NCBI RefSeq assembly: GCF_900636915.1
Contig: NZ_LR134327.1
Span: 2,108,001 to 2,172,000, forward strand
Length of the DNA: 64,000 nt
Direction of reading: 5' to 3'
Source: Aggregatibacter aphrophilus ATCC 33389
Lineage (GTDB): Bacteria > Pseudomonadota > Gammaproteobacteria > Enterobacterales > Pasteurellaceae
Shown piece by piece: positions 1 through 9,845 of this stretch. The notes below the pieces were generated by a model. That model was not told the origin of the DNA, made no database searches, and worked only from the letters and a program-made list of their open reading frames with translations. How positions within the stretch are numbered: position 1 is the first letter of the stretch; each line of letters begins with the position of its first letter. The translations under genes and the position numbers were made by a program.

Positions 1-81
1 ATAGGTTGTTCCGGCATATTAATCCGTATTACCATTAAAGCTTTTCAATTCGTGCTGGAAAATGACCGCACTTTATGTTGA
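1..81 (+). CDS. C-terminal tail of an unidentified protein (partial)
   Basis: An open frame enters from the left edge and stops at TGA 79-81, giving 26 residues that begin IGCSGILIRITIKAFQFVLE. The tail is hydrophobic with scattered basic residues, as at the end of a membrane protein. Its last codons contain a complementary uptake signal (ACCGCACTT), which is common near gene ends in this genome. Too little is visible to name a family, and a chance open frame is possible. Confidence 0.3.
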   Translation: MGCSGILIRITIKAFQFVLENDRTLC

Positions 82-102
82 TCGATCATAAGTAGGAAGA
101 TT

Positions 103-1173
103 ATGGAAGCCAGACATTACCTGAGTTTTGAAATCGCCTTCGTGGCATTACAGCTTATGCTTTGGGTTTTCGCCCGCACATTAAGCTGGATTTTCAATTT
201 AGAAGGGAAAAGCCGTCGTCGTTTAACCATTTGGGTCTTTATCGTGCTGAATTGTGTGGTGTTAAGTGCACCATTACGCCTATTTGCCGAAACGTTTATC
301 GTGAGTGCCTTTACGCTCACCTTGCTTCTTTTTTCGGGCTTTAGTAGTGTTACTGTAGGCGTATTGCATATCTTTTTTAAAAAATGGGACAAGGTGTTAA
401 AACTGCTCTATCCGATTATCTTCCTTGGTTTCATCGGGCTTGGTTTGTATAACGCTTACACACCTGTGGTACACCATTATCAAGTACGATTGAACAAACC
501 GATGAAACCGTTACGTATCGGGATGGCTAGCGACACACATTTAGGGAAATTCTTTGGTGCTAAGCAATTGGACAAACTGGCTGCGATTATGCAACAGGAA
601 AAGGTGGATATTATCCTCCTGCCGGGCGATATTATGGATGATAACGTCAACGCCTATTTAGCGGAGAAAATGCAACCGCACTTAGCCAAACTACAAGCTC
701 CCCTTGGGGTTTATGCCACACTAGGCAATCATGATTTCTTTGGTGACCAAGCGCGTATTGAACAGGAAATTCGCAAAGCAGGCATTATTCCTGTGATGGA
801 TGAAAGTTTGGTGATTGATGATCGCTTTACGCTAATTGGGCGTAACGATGATTTAGTAACGGATCGACCTACCACTGCGCAATTATTAAAGGATGTGAAT
901 ACAGATCTGCCTGTGATTTTAATGGATCACCGTCCGACAGATATTGAACAACACGCCAATTTGCCCATTGATATTCAACTTTCCGGTCATGCCCATAACG
1001 GACAGATTTTTCCGGCAAATCTCATTGTGAAATTTATTTATCGTTTAAGCTATGGTTATGAACAAATCAATCAAGGCCACTTTTTCGTCACCTCCGGCTA
1101 TGGATTTTGGGGCGTGCCAATGCGTTTGGGTTCAGAATCAGAAGTGATGATCATTGACGTGGTCGGAGGTTAA
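103..1173 (+). CDS. Membrane-anchored metallophosphoesterase (YkuE/YaeI-like)
   Basis: Predicted calcineurin-like phosphoesterase of 356 residues. The first ~120 residues hold about four hydrophobic segments, so the enzyme is anchored in the inner membrane. The catalytic part follows with the family's metal-binding motifs in order: SDTHLG (143-148), PGD (174-176), GNHD (208-211) and GHAHNGQ near 294. Relatives such as YkuE and YaeI (LpxH-like fold) act on membrane lipids or phosphoesters, but the substrate here cannot be read from sequence. The start ATG at 103 follows a purine-rich AGGAAG. It is monocistronic-looking; the fec operon begins about 80 bp downstream on the same strand. Confidence 0.85.
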   Translation: MEARHYLSFEIAFVALQLMLWVFARTLSWIFNLEGKSRRRLTIWVFIVLNCVVLSAPLRLFAETFIVSAFTLTLLLFSGFSSVTVGVLHIFFKKWDKVLKLLYPIIFLGFIGLGLYNAYTPVVHHYQVRLNKPMKPLRIGMASDTHLGKFFGAKQLDKLAAIMQQEKVDIILLPGDIMDDNVNAYLAEKMQPHLAKLQAPLGVYATLGNHDFFGDQARIEQEIRKAGIIPVMDESLVIDDRFTLIGRNDDLVTDRPTTAQLLKDVNTDLPVILMDHRPTDIEQHANLPIDIQLSGHAHNGQIFPANLIVKFIYRLSYGYEQINQGHFFVTSGYGFWGVPMRLGSESEVMIIDVVGG

Positions 1174-1176
1174 AAA

Positions 1177-1195
1177 AAGAACTATTCTCAATATT
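1177..1195. promoter_or_regulatory. Possible Fur box upstream of fecBCDE
   Basis: Read on the minus strand, these 19 bases match 12 of 19 positions of the classical Fur consensus, including the TTGAGAAT core. A TATAAT hexamer at 1206-1211 could be the -10 box, so the site would overlap the -35 region, where iron repression is expected. The match is moderate and the assignment rests partly on the downstream iron-transport genes. Confidence 0.4.
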
Positions 1196-1256
1196 AAGTC
1201 CTGTGTATAATCCAACCTCTTACGCTGATATTTTTATGATGACAGAGGACTCGGAA

Positions 1257-2150
1257 ATGAAAAAATTCGTCAAAGCAACCCTTACTTCTCTTTTCCTTAT
1301 GGCTTCTGTGACGGCAAGTGCTGTAACCGTCACCGATGCTAAAGGTGAATTCACTCTTGATCAAACCCCAAGTCGCATTGTCGCATTAGAATATTCTTTC
1401 GTTGATGCCCTTGCTCAAGTCGGTGTTAGCCCGGTCGGCGTTGCCGATGACAACGACAAAACCCGCATTTTGCAGGAAGTGCGCGATAAGATTCAACCTT
1501 GGCAATCTGTCGGTACCCGTTCGCAACCAAGTCTTGAAGCGATTGCCGCATTAAAACCCGATTTAATTATCGCTGATCCTTCCCGTCACACAGCTGTGTA
1601 TGAAGAATTGAAAAAAATCGCCCCGACCATGATGTTTGATTCCCGCCATGAAAGCTATCAGGAGAATCTTGATACGGCACAAAAAATCGGCGATGTTGTC
1701 GGTAAAGGGGGTGAAATGAAATTGCAAATTGATAAACACAATAAAATTATCGAAAGCATTACGCAAAATATCAATGTGAAAGGCAAAAAAGCAATTTTCG
1801 GCACCTCCCGCGAAGACAAATTCAATTTACAAAATGACAGTGGTTATGTCGCCAGCTTCCTTGGTGTTCTAGGTTTTAACTCGCCAAAATTACCAAACGC
1901 CACTCAAGCCTTTGCTGAAATCAATCTTGAGCAATTAGTGATGGAAAAACCGGACTATATGTTTATCGCCCACTATCGCCAAGAAAGTATCGCCCGCAAA
2001 TGGGAAACTGAACCTTTATGGCAAGCCATTCCTGCCGTAAAAGCCAAACGTGTATTTAGCGTCAATGCCGATATGTGGGCACGCGGACGCGGCATTACGG
2101 CCAGTGAGATCATGGCAAAACAAGTTGAACAATTCGTTAATCAAAAATAA
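1257..2150 (+). CDS. fecB: Ferric-dicitrate type periplasmic binding protein FecB
   Basis: Periplasmic substrate-binding component of an iron(III) chelate ABC importer, 297 residues. The ATG at 1257 is chosen over an upstream in-frame ATG at 1203 because it follows GAGGACTCGGA and starts a classic signal peptide (MKKFVKATLTSLFLMASVTASA). The mature part reads as a class III binding protein: SRIVALEYSFVDALAQVGVSPVGVAD near the N terminus, then two lobes joined by a long helix, with AALKPDLII in between. The stop TAA shares its last base with the ATG of fecC. No FecA receptor or FecIR regulator is encoded nearby, so the chelate could be citrate or another siderophore-like ligand. Confidence 0.88.
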   Translation: MKKFVKATLTSLFLMASVTASAVTVTDAKGEFTLDQTPSRIVALEYSFVDALAQVGVSPVGVADDNDKTRILQEVRDKIQPWQSVGTRSQPSLEAIAALKPDLIIADPSRHTAVYEELKKIAPTMMFDSRHESYQENLDTAQKIGDVVGKGGEMKLQIDKHNKIIESITQNINVKGKKAIFGTSREDKFNLQNDSGYVASFLGVLGFNSPKLPNATQAFAEINLEQLVMEKPDYMFIAHYRQESIARKWETEPLWQAIPAVKAKRVFSVNADMWARGRGITASEIMAKQVEQFVNQK

Positions 2151-3139
2151 TGTTTGGCACAGCTTTTCGTTGGGGCTTGCCCCTACTAGGACTGGCTTTC
2201 CTGTTATGGGGAAGCCTGTTTTTATACTACCCTATTGAAATTTCACCATTAGATGCACTAAACGCCTTTTTTCCCAATGGCGATGAATTGGCCAAGATCA
2301 CCGTGGTCGATTTACGCTTTCCGCGGGCGCTAGTGGCGATCGCATTAGGCGCCAATTTGGCGGTAGCCGGGGCATTATTACAGACCATCACCCGCAACCC
2401 ACTAGCCTCACCAACGCTACTAAGCGTCAATTCCGGCGCAAGTTTGGCCATGGTAACGGCGAGTGCCATTAGCCCGGCCTTATTATCAGGCTATAGCATT
2501 GCCTTGGTGGCAAGTATCGGCGGTGGAATCAGCTGGTTGGTTGTAATGTTGATCAGCAACGCGTGGAAAGACAGTAGCGGCGATCGCAGTCGTGTTATTT
2601 TGGCGGGGATTGCCGTGTCGTTATTGTGTACTGCCCTCACCAAATTAGTGTTAATTATGTCAGAAGATCATGCCTTTGGCGTAATGAGTTGGCTTGCCGG
2701 CGGTATTTCTCATGCCCGTTGGAACGAATGGCACGCTATTTGGCCGTTTCTGCTATCGAGCGCTCTCTTTTGCCTCTTCTTTGCCAGCCGCTTAAATTTA
2801 CTCAATTTGAGCGACGAATCCGCTCAATCCTTGGGAATTAACCTGTTCCGTCTGCGTTGGTATGCCAATATCATGGCATTATTAATTGTGGGTTCAGCCG
2901 TTAGCGTAGCCGGCCCGGTCGCCTTTATCGGTTTGTTAATTCCACACTTAGCACGTTATTGGATCGGCTATGATCTACGAAAATCATTACCCATGTCCAT
3001 GTTATTAGGCGCCATTTTAATGTTGGGGGCTGATACCGTTGCCCGTGCTGTTGATTTCCCAAGTGAAGTGCCTGCCGGCGCCATTTTGGCCTTAATCGGT
3101 GCGCCAATCTTTGTATTATTTGCCAGAGGAAAACACTAA
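2150..3139 (+). CDS. fecC: Iron-chelate ABC transporter permease FecC
   Basis: Inner-membrane permease of the FecCD/BtuC family, 329 residues with about nine to ten hydrophobic segments. Family landmarks are visible: LRFPRALVAIALGANLAVAGALLQTITRNPLASP near residues 60-90 and GPVAFIGLLIPHLAR near 260, the loop that contacts the ATPase. It overlaps fecB and fecD by one base at each end (TAATG), indicating translational coupling and one-to-one assembly with FecD. Confidence 0.92.
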   Translation: MFGTAFRWGLPLLGLAFLLWGSLFLYYPIEISPLDALNAFFPNGDELAKITVVDLRFPRALVAIALGANLAVAGALLQTITRNPLASPTLLSVNSGASLAMVTASAISPALLSGYSIALVASIGGGISWLVVMLISNAWKDSSGDRSRVILAGIAVSLLCTALTKLVLIMSEDHAFGVMSWLAGGISHARWNEWHAIWPFLLSSALFCLFFASRLNLLNLSDESAQSLGINLFRLRWYANIMALLIVGSAVSVAGPVAFIGLLIPHLARYWIGYDLRKSLPMSMLLGAILMLGADTVARAVDFPSEVPAGAILALIGAPIFVLFARGKH

Positions 3140-4122
3140 TGCGCCGTTCTCATTCAGGATTCCGTGCAATCGGCTTTTACTTATCGGCACTCTGTACGGT
3201 CGCGCTATTATTTGTATTAAGCATTCGTTACGGCACTTACACGCTATCCTTTGATGAAATTAGCCTAGCCTTTCACCCTGACGATAAAAACTATTTCACT
3301 TTAATGGAATACCGTCTGCCACGCGCGCTACTCGCCATTATTATCGGCGGCGCATTGGCCATTTCCGGGGTGTTGGTGCAAAGTGTCGTGCGTAATCCGT
3401 TGGCCTCTCCTGATATTTTAGGAATCAATAATGCCGCCGGTTTAATCGCCGTCACCGTATTAATCTTCCTACCGAATTTAGCCTTTTACTGGCTACCGAT
3501 TTTCGCCTTTATCGGCGGTGTCCTGTCTTTCATTTTGTTATGGATGATATGTGGTTTTAACTTCCGTCCGATCAAAATGGCCATTATCGGCGTAGCGCTT
3601 TCTGCCCTATGGGCGGCAATCAGCCATTATTTAATGCTAACCAATCCGGTAGAAATCAACACGGCTATGCTTTGGCTAACCGGAAGTTTGTGGGGCAGAA
3701 GTTGGGCTTATGTCAATGTCGTTTTGCCTTGGTTGTTGGTGTTATTGCCGTTACCGTTTATTTTCTGTCGAGATTTGGACACCTTAGGTTTAGGTGAAAA
3801 CAAAGCGGCCACCTTGGGAGTAAGCGTAAATAAAACGCAAATCTTGGTATTAGTGCTGGCTGTTGCGCTTTCCACCACAGCCGTCGCCATTTGCGGCCCC
3901 ATCGCATTTCTCGGCTTAGTTGCACCGCACTTAGCACGCAAATTGGTCGGTGGACGTCACCGCACATTATTGCCGGCGGCCATGCTAATCGGCACGTTGT
4001 TGTTACAGATTTCCGATATTTTAGCGCGGGTTATCGATCCGCCGACAGAACTGCCCGCCGGTATTCTCACCGCCATTATCGGCGCCCCTTACTTCTTCTA
4101 TTTATTGATGAGAACGAAATAA
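3139..4122 (+). CDS. fecD: Iron-chelate ABC transporter permease FecD
   Basis: Second permease of the importer, 327 residues, homologous to FecC. It carries the same signatures: YRLPRALLAIIIGGALAISG, VVRNPLASPDILG, and the ATPase-contact loop GPIAFLGLVAPHLARKLVGG. Overall hydrophobicity predicts nine to ten membrane helices. It is coupled by TAATG junctions to fecC upstream and fecE downstream, so FecC, FecD and FecE should be made in matched amounts. Confidence 0.92.
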   Translation: MRRSHSGFRAIGFYLSALCTVALLFVLSIRYGTYTLSFDEISLAFHPDDKNYFTLMEYRLPRALLAIIIGGALAISGVLVQSVVRNPLASPDILGINNAAGLIAVTVLIFLPNLAFYWLPIFAFIGGVLSFILLWMICGFNFRPIKMAIIGVALSALWAAISHYLMLTNPVEINTAMLWLTGSLWGRSWAYVNVVLPWLLVLLPLPFIFCRDLDTLGLGENKAATLGVSVNKTQILVLVLAVALSTTAVAICGPIAFLGLVAPHLARKLVGGRHRTLLPAAMLIGTLLLQISDILARVIDPPTELPAGILTAIIGAPYFFYLLMRTK

Positions 4123-4889
4123 TGAGCATTGAGATCAATAAGTTACAATTAGGCTATCAAGATAAAACTATCGTACGGGATTTATCTCTCACCTTTCCGA
4201 GCAACCAAATCATTGCTTTAATTGGCCCGAACGGTTGTGGCAAATCCACAACACTGAAAGCGGTGGCCCGTTTGCTCAAGCCTCGCCTAGGTACAATTAC
4301 TCACAAAGGCAAAGATATTTGGCAAAGCACGCCGAAAGAATACGCCAAACAATTAGCATTCTTGCCACAACAACATTTGGTGCCGGAAGGCATTAAAGTA
4401 CGTGAATTAATTGCTTACGGCCGTTCGCCTTATTTGAATTTGTGGGGCAAATTGAGTGATAAAGATGAGCAATTAGTGGCTTGGGCTATGGAACAAACCC
4501 ACACCGCAGAATTAGCGGAACATTTGGTATCGGATTTATCCGGCGGGCAACAACAACGGGTTTTCCTAGCCATGACATTAGCGCAAGATGCAGAGCTTGT
4601 TCTGTTAGATGAACCAACCACTTATTTGGATCTCAACCGACAAGCAGAACTCATGGGCATGATGCGTCAAATGCAACAAAACGGCAAAACCGTCATTACG
4701 GTACTCCATGATTTAAATCAGGCTTGTCGTTATTGTGATTATTTAATCGTTCTCAAAGACGGCAACCTTATGGCCCAAGGGACGCCTGACGAAGTGATGA
4801 CAGAGCGGCTGTTAAAAGAGGTGTTTGATTTAGAGGTGGTGATTCACCGCGATCCGATTAGCCAAACACCAATGTTTATTTTGAAGTAA
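4122..4889 (+). CDS. fecE: Iron-chelate ABC transporter ATP-binding protein FecE
   Basis: Cytoplasmic ATPase of the fec importer, 255 residues. ATG 4122 shares a base with the fecD stop and gives the expected N terminus (MSIEINKLQLGYQ); a longer open frame running back to 3891 only reads through fecD. Walker A is GPNGCGKS (35-42), followed by the Q-loop region LAFLPQQH, the signature LSGGQQQR, Walker B LVLLDEPTTYLDL and the switch histidine in TVLHDLNQA. It closes the four-gene operon and is followed by a strong hairpin made from inverted uptake signals. Confidence 0.94.
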   Translation: MSIEINKLQLGYQDKTIVRDLSLTFPSNQIIALIGPNGCGKSTTLKAVARLLKPRLGTITHKGKDIWQSTPKEYAKQLAFLPQQHLVPEGIKVRELIAYGRSPYLNLWGKLSDKDEQLVAWAMEQTHTAELAEHLVSDLSGGQQQRVFLAMTLAQDAELVLLDEPTTYLDLNRQAELMGMMRQMQQNGKTVITVLHDLNQACRYCDYLIVLKDGNLMAQGTPDEVMTERLLKEVFDLEVVIHRDPISQTPMFILK

Positions 4890-4892
4890 ACA

Positions 4893-4937
4893 AAAAGTGC
4901 GGTCATAAAAAACATTTTATTTTTCGACCGCACTTTT
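4893..4937. terminator. Terminator built from an inverted uptake-signal pair
   Basis: AAAAGTGCGGTC at 4893-4904 pairs with GACCGCACTTTT at 4926-4937, making a 12-bp stem that ends in a T run. It lies just after fecE and before the converging epmA, so it may serve both strands. A further single copy of the core lies at 4965-4974. Confidence 0.8.
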
Positions 4938-4974
4938 AGCATTAAAAAAAACATCGCCATTGATGACCGCACTT

Positions 4975-5946
4975 TTAAGCGTTATCAATCGCAAAAGAAA
5001 TCACCTCTTTAATGCTCTCCGTGCCCATGGCAATCATCAATACGCGATCCACGCCCAACGCCACCCCCGAGCAATTCGGAATTCCTGCCTGTAATGCAGC
5101 CAATAGGCGCGTATCAATGGCGCGCGCAGGCAACCCCATTTTTTCCCGTTGCAGATTATCTTGCTGAAAGCGTCTTAATTGCTCGCGCGCATCAGACAAT
5201 TCGTGGAAACCGTTAGCCAGCTCCAATCCTTTATAATAAAACTCAAAACGTTCCGCCACACGCAAATCCTCCGAACTGATTTGCGCTAAAGCCGCCTGAC
5301 TTGCCGGGAAATGATACACCACTACCGGCGCCTCCTGCCCAATTTGCGGCTCCACTACCGTGCTAAATAAAAATTGTAATAAGGTGTCGCGACTTTCATT
5401 TTCCGCCCCCATTAACTGATGTTTTTCCGCTTTTTCCACTAATTCGGACAAGTCCGCCGATAATGGGTCCAATCCCACATATTGCTGGAAGGCAAATTGA
5501 TAGCTCATGCTTTCCGCCGGCGGGCATTCCAAAGTTTGTTGTAATAAATCATCCACTTCGTTAATCAGGCGATACATATCAAAGTGCGGTCGATACCACT
5601 CCAACATAGTAAATTCAGGGTTGTGTCGATTACCTGCCTCTTCATTACGGAATACTTTGCCGATTTGAAAAATAGGCCCGCTGCCTGCCGCCAGCAAACG
5701 TTTCATGTGATATTCCGGGCTGGTGGAAAGCCACAAGGTTTTCGATTGCTCACCGAACGGTGAAATAAATTCCGTACTAAACGTTGCGAGATGCACATCC
5801 GTGACACCAAATTCGCTCAATACCGGCGTTTCCACCTCCAACAAACCGCGATCGGTGAAAAATCGACGGATTTCTGTCAGTAATTTGGCACGGGTTAATA
5901 AATTTTTAACGGAGGCGGTAGGTTGCCATTGCTCTTGTTCAAACAT
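4975..5946 (-). CDS. epmA: Elongation factor P--(R)-beta-lysine ligase EpmA
   Basis: Class II lysyl-tRNA-synthetase paralogue (also called PoxA, GenX or YjeA), 323 residues, which attaches (R)-beta-lysine to a conserved lysine of elongation factor P. It lacks the anticodon-binding domain of LysRS and consists of the catalytic core only. Class II features are visible: the motif 2 region [22 protein letters not shown] (around 100-120) and the motif 3 region [11 protein letters not shown] near the C terminus. The length matches the E. coli protein. It diverges from frdABCD, an arrangement I recall from H. influenzae. EpmB and EF-P are not in this window. Confidence 0.95.
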   Translation of the reverse strand: MFEQEQWQPTASVKNLLTRAKLLTEIRRFFTDRGLLEVETPVLSEFGVTDVHLATFSTEFISPFGEQSKTLWLSTSPEYHMKRLLAAGSGPIFQIGKVFRNEEAGNRHNPEFTMLEWYRPHFDMYRLINEVDDLLQQTLECPPAESMSYQFAFQQYVGLDPLSADLSELVEKAEKHQLMGAENESRDTLLQFLFSTVVEPQIGQEAPVVVYHFPASQAALAQISSEDLRVAERFEFYYKGLELANGFHELSDAREQLRRFQQDNLQREKMGLPARAIDTRLLAALQAGIPNCSGVALGVDRVLMIAMGTESIKEVISFAIDNA

Positions 5947-6187
5947 AAAAATGCCTTTTCAAATGAGGAAAAATGAAATTGTCGCTATTTTAAAACAAGT
6001 CGTCGGGAATACATAAAGTTATTGTTCCTCATAACAACATAAAATGGTAATTACAGGTAGATGGCAAAATCTTGAAAAACATTTCATTTTCCCACCGCAC
6101 TTTTTGTTTACTTCTTGTTACGTTTTAATTAAATAAATGTTAATTATTAAACAGAATATCAACAACTCTTTATTTACAGTAACTTTT

Positions 6188-6201
6188 TTGAGGTAGATCA
6201 C
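6188..6201. promoter_or_regulatory. FNR-like site upstream of frdABCD
   Basis: TTGAG-GTAG-ATCAC matches 8 of 10 positions of the FNR consensus TTGAT-N4-ATCAA. It fits anaerobic induction of fumarate reductase, as known in E. coli and H. influenzae. The transcription start is not known. Confidence 0.55.
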
Positions 6202-6206
6202 GAAAT

Positions 6207-6222
6207 CGTGACAAATTTCACA
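6207..6222. promoter_or_regulatory. CRP-like site upstream of frdABCD
   Basis: CGTGA-CAAATT-TCACA matches 9 of 10 positions of the CRP consensus TGTGA-N6-TCACA. Its centre is about 19 bp downstream of the FNR-like site, so the two regulators would bind next to each other or compete. Confidence 0.55.
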
Positions 6223-6334
6223 AAAACAGTTTTAATAAAAAAAAATAATGGCAAAATATTCACACCCTAACAGTACCAAATAGCTTTATTTCGGTATTTT
6301 CACTCAAATTTATCTCTTTACTTGGAGGAATATC

Positions 6335-8143
6335 GTGCAAACTGTTAACGTCGATATCGCCATTGTTGGCGCCGGTGGTGGTGGTTTACGTGCGGCGATC
6401 GCTGCAGCTCAAGCTAATCCCAACCTTAAAATTGCGTTAGTCTCAAAAGTTTACCCAATGCGTAGCCATACCGTTGCAGCAGAAGGTGGTGCAGCAGCCG
6501 TCATCAAAGAAGAAGACTCTTACGACAAACACTTTCAAGATACTGTTGCCGGTGGTGACTGGCTCTGTGAACAAGACGTTGTAGAATATTTCGTTGAACA
6601 CTCACCGGTAGAAATGACCCAGCTTGAACGTTGGGGCTGTCCTTGGAGCCGTAAAGTTGATGGTGACGTAAACGTGCGTCGTTTCGGCGGCATGAAAATC
6701 GAACGAACCTGGTTCGCCGCCGATAAAACCGGTTTCCACTTATTGCACACTCTCTTCCAAACTTCTATTCAATTCCCGCAAATTGTACGTTTCGATGAAC
6801 ACTTCGTACTTGATATTTTAGTTGATGACGGCCATGCCCGCGGTATGGTTGCCATGAATATGATGGAAGGTTCTTTAGTACAAATTAACGCCAACGCTGT
6901 TGTTATCGCTACCGGCGGTGGTTGCCGCGCATTCCGTTTCAACACCAACGGCGGTATCGTTACCGGTGACGGTTTATCTATGGCTTATCGCCATGGCGTA
7001 CCGTTGCGTGATATGGAGTTCGTGCAATATCACCCGACCGGCTTGCCAAATACCGGTATCTTAATGACCGAAGGTTGTCGTGGTGAAGGCGGTATTTTGC
7101 TGAATAAGAACGGCTACCGTTATCTTCAAGACTACGGTTTGGGACCGGAAACACCAATCGGCAAACCACAAAACAAATATATGGAATTAGGTCCGCGCGA
7201 TAAAGTATCCCAAGCGTTCTGGCAAGAATGGCGCAAAGGCAATACATTAAAAACCGCCAAAGGCGTTGATGTGGTGCATTTGGATTTACGTCACCTTGGA
7301 GAACAATATTTACACGAACGTTTACCGTTTATTTGTGAATTGGCAAAAGCCTATGAAGGCGTGGATCCGGCTCAAGCCCCAATTCCTGTGCGCCCTGTAG
7401 TGCACTACACCATGGGTGGTATTGAAGTAGACTTCAACAGTGAAACCCGTATTAAAGGCTTATTTGCCGTGGGTGAATGTGCCTCTTCCGGTTTACACGG
7501 TGCTAACCGTTTAGGTTCCAATTCATTAGCCGAATTAGTGGTATTAGGTCGTGTTGCCGGCGAATATGCAGCACAACGTGCAGTGGAAGCCAAACCAGGC
7601 AACCAAAGTGCAATTGACGCTCAAGCACAAGATGTTGTTAAACGCTTAAATGACTTATTTGCCCAGGAAGGTACAGAATCTTGGTCTGAAATTCGTGATG
7701 AAATGGGTCAAGCAATGGAAGAAGGCTGCGGTATTTATCGTACACAAGAAAGTATGCAACAAGCCGTTGATAAAATTGCTGAATTGAAAGAGCGTTTTAA
7801 ACACGTTCATGTATCAGACCGCTCTAGCGTATTTAATACAGACTTATTGTACACCGTTGAATTAGGCTACATTTTAGACGTAGCGCAATCTATAGCCAAC
7901 TCTGCTATTGAGCGTAAAGAATCTCGTGGTGCACACCAACGTTTAGACTACACTGAGCGGGACGATGTGAACTACTTAAAACACACCTTGGCGTTCTATA
8001 ACGAGGACGGCGCACCACGCATTGAATACAGCCCGGTGAAAATCACTAAATCTCAACCGGCAAAACGCGTTTACGGTGCGGAAGCAGAAGCGGCTGAAGC
8101 GGCTGCCAAAGCGACAGAACAAGCTCAAGCAGGTAAGGAGTAA
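6335..8143 (+). CDS. frdA: Fumarate reductase flavoprotein subunit FrdA
   Basis: Catalytic FAD subunit of quinol:fumarate reductase, 602 residues, the same length as the E. coli protein. It reduces fumarate to succinate as the last step of anaerobic respiration. The N terminus carries the dinucleotide fold [17 protein letters not shown]. The FAD-linkage region [13 protein letters not shown] is near residue 45, and the active-site segments [21 protein letters not shown] and [21 protein letters not shown] follow. It starts with GTG at 6335, nine bases after GGAGGA. The C terminus is rich in alanine and glutamate. First gene of a tight frdABCD operon. Confidence 0.97.
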   Translation: MQTVNVDIAIVGAGGGGLRAAIAAAQANPNLKIALVSKVYPMRSHTVAAEGGAAAVIKEEDSYDKHFQDTVAGGDWLCEQDVVEYFVEHSPVEMTQLERWGCPWSRKVDGDVNVRRFGGMKIERTWFAADKTGFHLLHTLFQTSIQFPQIVRFDEHFVLDILVDDGHARGMVAMNMMEGSLVQINANAVVIATGGGCRAFRFNTNGGIVTGDGLSMAYRHGVPLRDMEFVQYHPTGLPNTGILMTEGCRGEGGILLNKNGYRYLQDYGLGPETPIGKPQNKYMELGPRDKVSQAFWQEWRKGNTLKTAKGVDVVHLDLRHLGEQYLHERLPFICELAKAYEGVDPAQAPIPVRPVVHYTMGGIEVDFNSETRIKGLFAVGECASSGLHGANRLGSNSLAELVVLGRVAGEYAAQRAVEAKPGNQSAIDAQAQDVVKRLNDLFAQEGTESWSEIRDEMGQAMEEGCGIYRTQESMQQAVDKIAELKERFKHVHVSDRSSVFNTDLLYTVELGYILDVAQSIANSAIERKESRGAHQRLDYTERDDVNYLKHTLAFYNEDGAPRIEYSPVKITKSQPAKRVYGAEAEAAEAAAKATEQAQAGKE

Positions 8144-8147
8144 TAAC

Positions 8148-8918
8148 ATGGCCGAACAATCAATCATGAACGTTGAAATTCTACGTTACAACCCGGAAGT
8201 TGACAAAGAGCCACACTTGAAAACCTATCAAGTGCCTTACGATAGCCAGACCTCATTACTTGACGCTTTAGGCTATATTAAAGATAAACTTGAACCTGAG
8301 CTTTCTTATCGTTGGTCATGCCGTATGGCAATCTGTGGTTCTTGCGGCATGATGGTAAACAACATTCCGAAACTGGCATGTAAAACCTTCTTGCGTGACT
8401 ACAGTGGTCACATGCGTGTTGAAGCCTTAGCAAACTTCCCGATTGAACGCGACTTAATCGTTGACTTAAGTCACTTCATTGAAAGTTTGGAAGCCATCAA
8501 ACCTTATGTGATCGGTAACCAAGCGCCTGAGTTAGACGGTAAACCGCATCCGTCCAAAGAATTAGCTAAAAGCCGTACTAAACAAACGCCTGCGCAATTG
8601 GAAAAATACCGTCAGTTCTCTATGTGTATTAACTGTGGCTTATGCTATGCCGCCTGCCCACAATTCGGTTTAAACCCTGAATTTGTCGGTCCGGCCGTAT
8701 TAACTTTAGGTCATCGTTATAACTTAGATAACCGTGACCATGGCAAGGCAGAACGGATGAAAATCATGAATGGTGAAAACGGCGTTTGGTCTTGTACCTT
8801 TGTAGGTGCTTGCTCCGAAGTGTGTCCAAAACACGTTGGCCCAGCCACTGCCATTAACCAGGGCAAATTAGAAAGTGCCAAAGATTATCTCATTTCCATG
8901 CTTAAACCGAAGGCATAA
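8148..8918 (+). CDS. frdB: Fumarate reductase iron-sulfur subunit FrdB
   Basis: Electron-transfer subunit of fumarate reductase, 256 residues. Three cluster motifs are visible: [13 protein letters not shown] with a distal Cys for the [2Fe-2S] centre, [12 protein letters not shown] for the [4Fe-4S] centre, and [15 protein letters not shown] for the [3Fe-4S] centre. ATG 8148 is preferred over upstream in-frame starts inside frdA because it follows AAGGAG at the end of frdA and gives the family N terminus. The gap to frdA is four bases. Confidence 0.96.
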   Translation: MAEQSIMNVEILRYNPEVDKEPHLKTYQVPYDSQTSLLDALGYIKDKLEPELSYRWSCRMAICGSCGMMVNNIPKLACKTFLRDYSGHMRVEALANFPIERDLIVDLSHFIESLEAIKPYVIGNQAPELDGKPHPSKELAKSRTKQTPAQLEKYRQFSMCINCGLCYAACPQFGLNPEFVGPAVLTLGHRYNLDNRDHGKAERMKIMNGENGVWSCTFVGACSEVCPKHVGPATAINQGKLESAKDYLISMLKPKA

Positions 8919-8929
8919 GGGGAAAGATT

Positions 8930-9322
8930 ATGACAACAACAGTAAGTAAACGTAAAAAATATGTCCGTGAAATGACCCCGACTTGGTGGAAAAGTTGGGA
9001 TTTCTACAAGTTCTATATGCTACGCGAAGCCACTGCACTTCCAACGGTTTGGTTCAGTTTAGTATTGCTTTATGGCGTCATTTGTTTAGGCAAAGCGGAC
9101 GGATTTGTTATGAACTTCATTCCGTTCTTACAAAATCCAATTGTCGTGATTCTTAACATCGTCTCACTGGCTGCTTTATTGCTCCACGCTGTCACCCTAT
9201 TCGACATGACAGGCGAAGTGATATCCGGCACGACAGGCTTGCCCGCAAAACTAATTAAAAACGCTTTGCGCGGAATGTTTGTGGGTGTCACCGTATTGGC
9301 TTTAGTGTTAGTATTTATTTAG
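8930..9322 (+). CDS. frdC: Fumarate reductase membrane subunit FrdC
   Basis: Membrane anchor of fumarate reductase, 130 residues with three hydrophobic helices. The N terminus KRKKYVREMTPTWWKSWDFYKFYMLREATALPT is typical of FrdC, and its conserved acidic residue lies in the quinone-site region. Together with FrdD it binds menaquinol and docks FrdAB to the inner membrane. It has its own ribosome-binding site (GGGGAAAG) 11 bases after frdB. Confidence 0.95.
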   Translation: MTTTVSKRKKYVREMTPTWWKSWDFYKFYMLREATALPTVWFSLVLLYGVICLGKADGFVMNFIPFLQNPIVVILNIVSLAALLLHAVTLFDMTGEVISGTTGLPAKLIKNALRGMFVGVTVLALVLVFI

Positions 9323-9331
9323 GGGGAAGAC

Positions 9332-9676
9332 ATGGTTAATCAAAATCCAAAACGTTCAAACGAACCACCTGTCTGGTTAATGTTTAGTGCAGGCGGCATG
9401 ATAAGCGGACTTGCCTTCCCGGTATTAATTCTTATCCTCGGTTTGCTATTACCTTTTGGCCTTGTCAGCCCGGATAACATCATCGCCTTTGCACACCACT
9501 GGGTGGGTAAATTGGTTATTCTGGCTCTTACCATTTTCCCAATGTGGGCAGGCTTGCACCGTGTCCATCACGGTATGCACGACGTTAAAGTCCATGTGCC
9601 TGCTGGCGGATTTATTTTCTATGGCCTAGCCACGCTTTACAGCATTATCGTGCTATTTGCTGTGTGTAATATCTAA
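9332..9676 (+). CDS. frdD: Fumarate reductase membrane subunit FrdD
   Basis: Second membrane anchor of fumarate reductase, 114 residues with three hydrophobic helices. The family motifs RSNEPPVWLMFSAGGM at the N terminus and HRVHHGMHDVKVHVPAGGFIFYG near residues 71-95 are clear. It is the last gene of the operon and is followed after 14 bases by a strong terminator. Confidence 0.95.
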   Translation: MVNQNPKRSNEPPVWLMFSAGGMISGLAFPVLILILGLLLPFGLVSPDNIIAFAHHWVGKLVILALTIFPMWAGLHRVHHGMHDVKVHVPAGGFIFYGLATLYSIIVLFAVCNI

Positions 9677-9690
9677 TTGGCATTTCAAAT

Positions 9691-9719
9691 AAAAAACTCC
9701 CGTTCAGCGGGAGTTTTTT
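9691..9719 (+). terminator. Rho-independent terminator after frdD
   Basis: AAAAAACTCCCG, loop TTCAG, CGGGAGTTTTTT: a 12-bp stem with a T run closing the frdABCD operon. Confidence 0.92.
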
Positions 9720-9845
9720 GCATTTATAAAAAGTGCATGTTTGCTAATGTGATGTTCAAAAATAAAACTGCACTAGTTTCCCCTTGAGATTCTCTCCAAT
9801 TCGCACTAGACTACCGCCCTATTTTTCAAACCTATTTTTTCAATT

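Larger units (their letters stand above)
5947..6334. other. epmA-frdA divergent intergenic region
   Basis: This 388-bp gap is AT rich. It holds one uptake signal (ACCGCACTT, near 6096) and the FNR-like and CRP-like sites listed separately. No gene is seen in it. The frdA ribosome-binding site GGAGGA lies at 6324-6329. Confidence 0.7.

Noticed and set aside
4893-4974. Inverted repeats as ends of an insertion sequence
   Set aside because: They are uptake signals; no transposase or target duplication is nearby.
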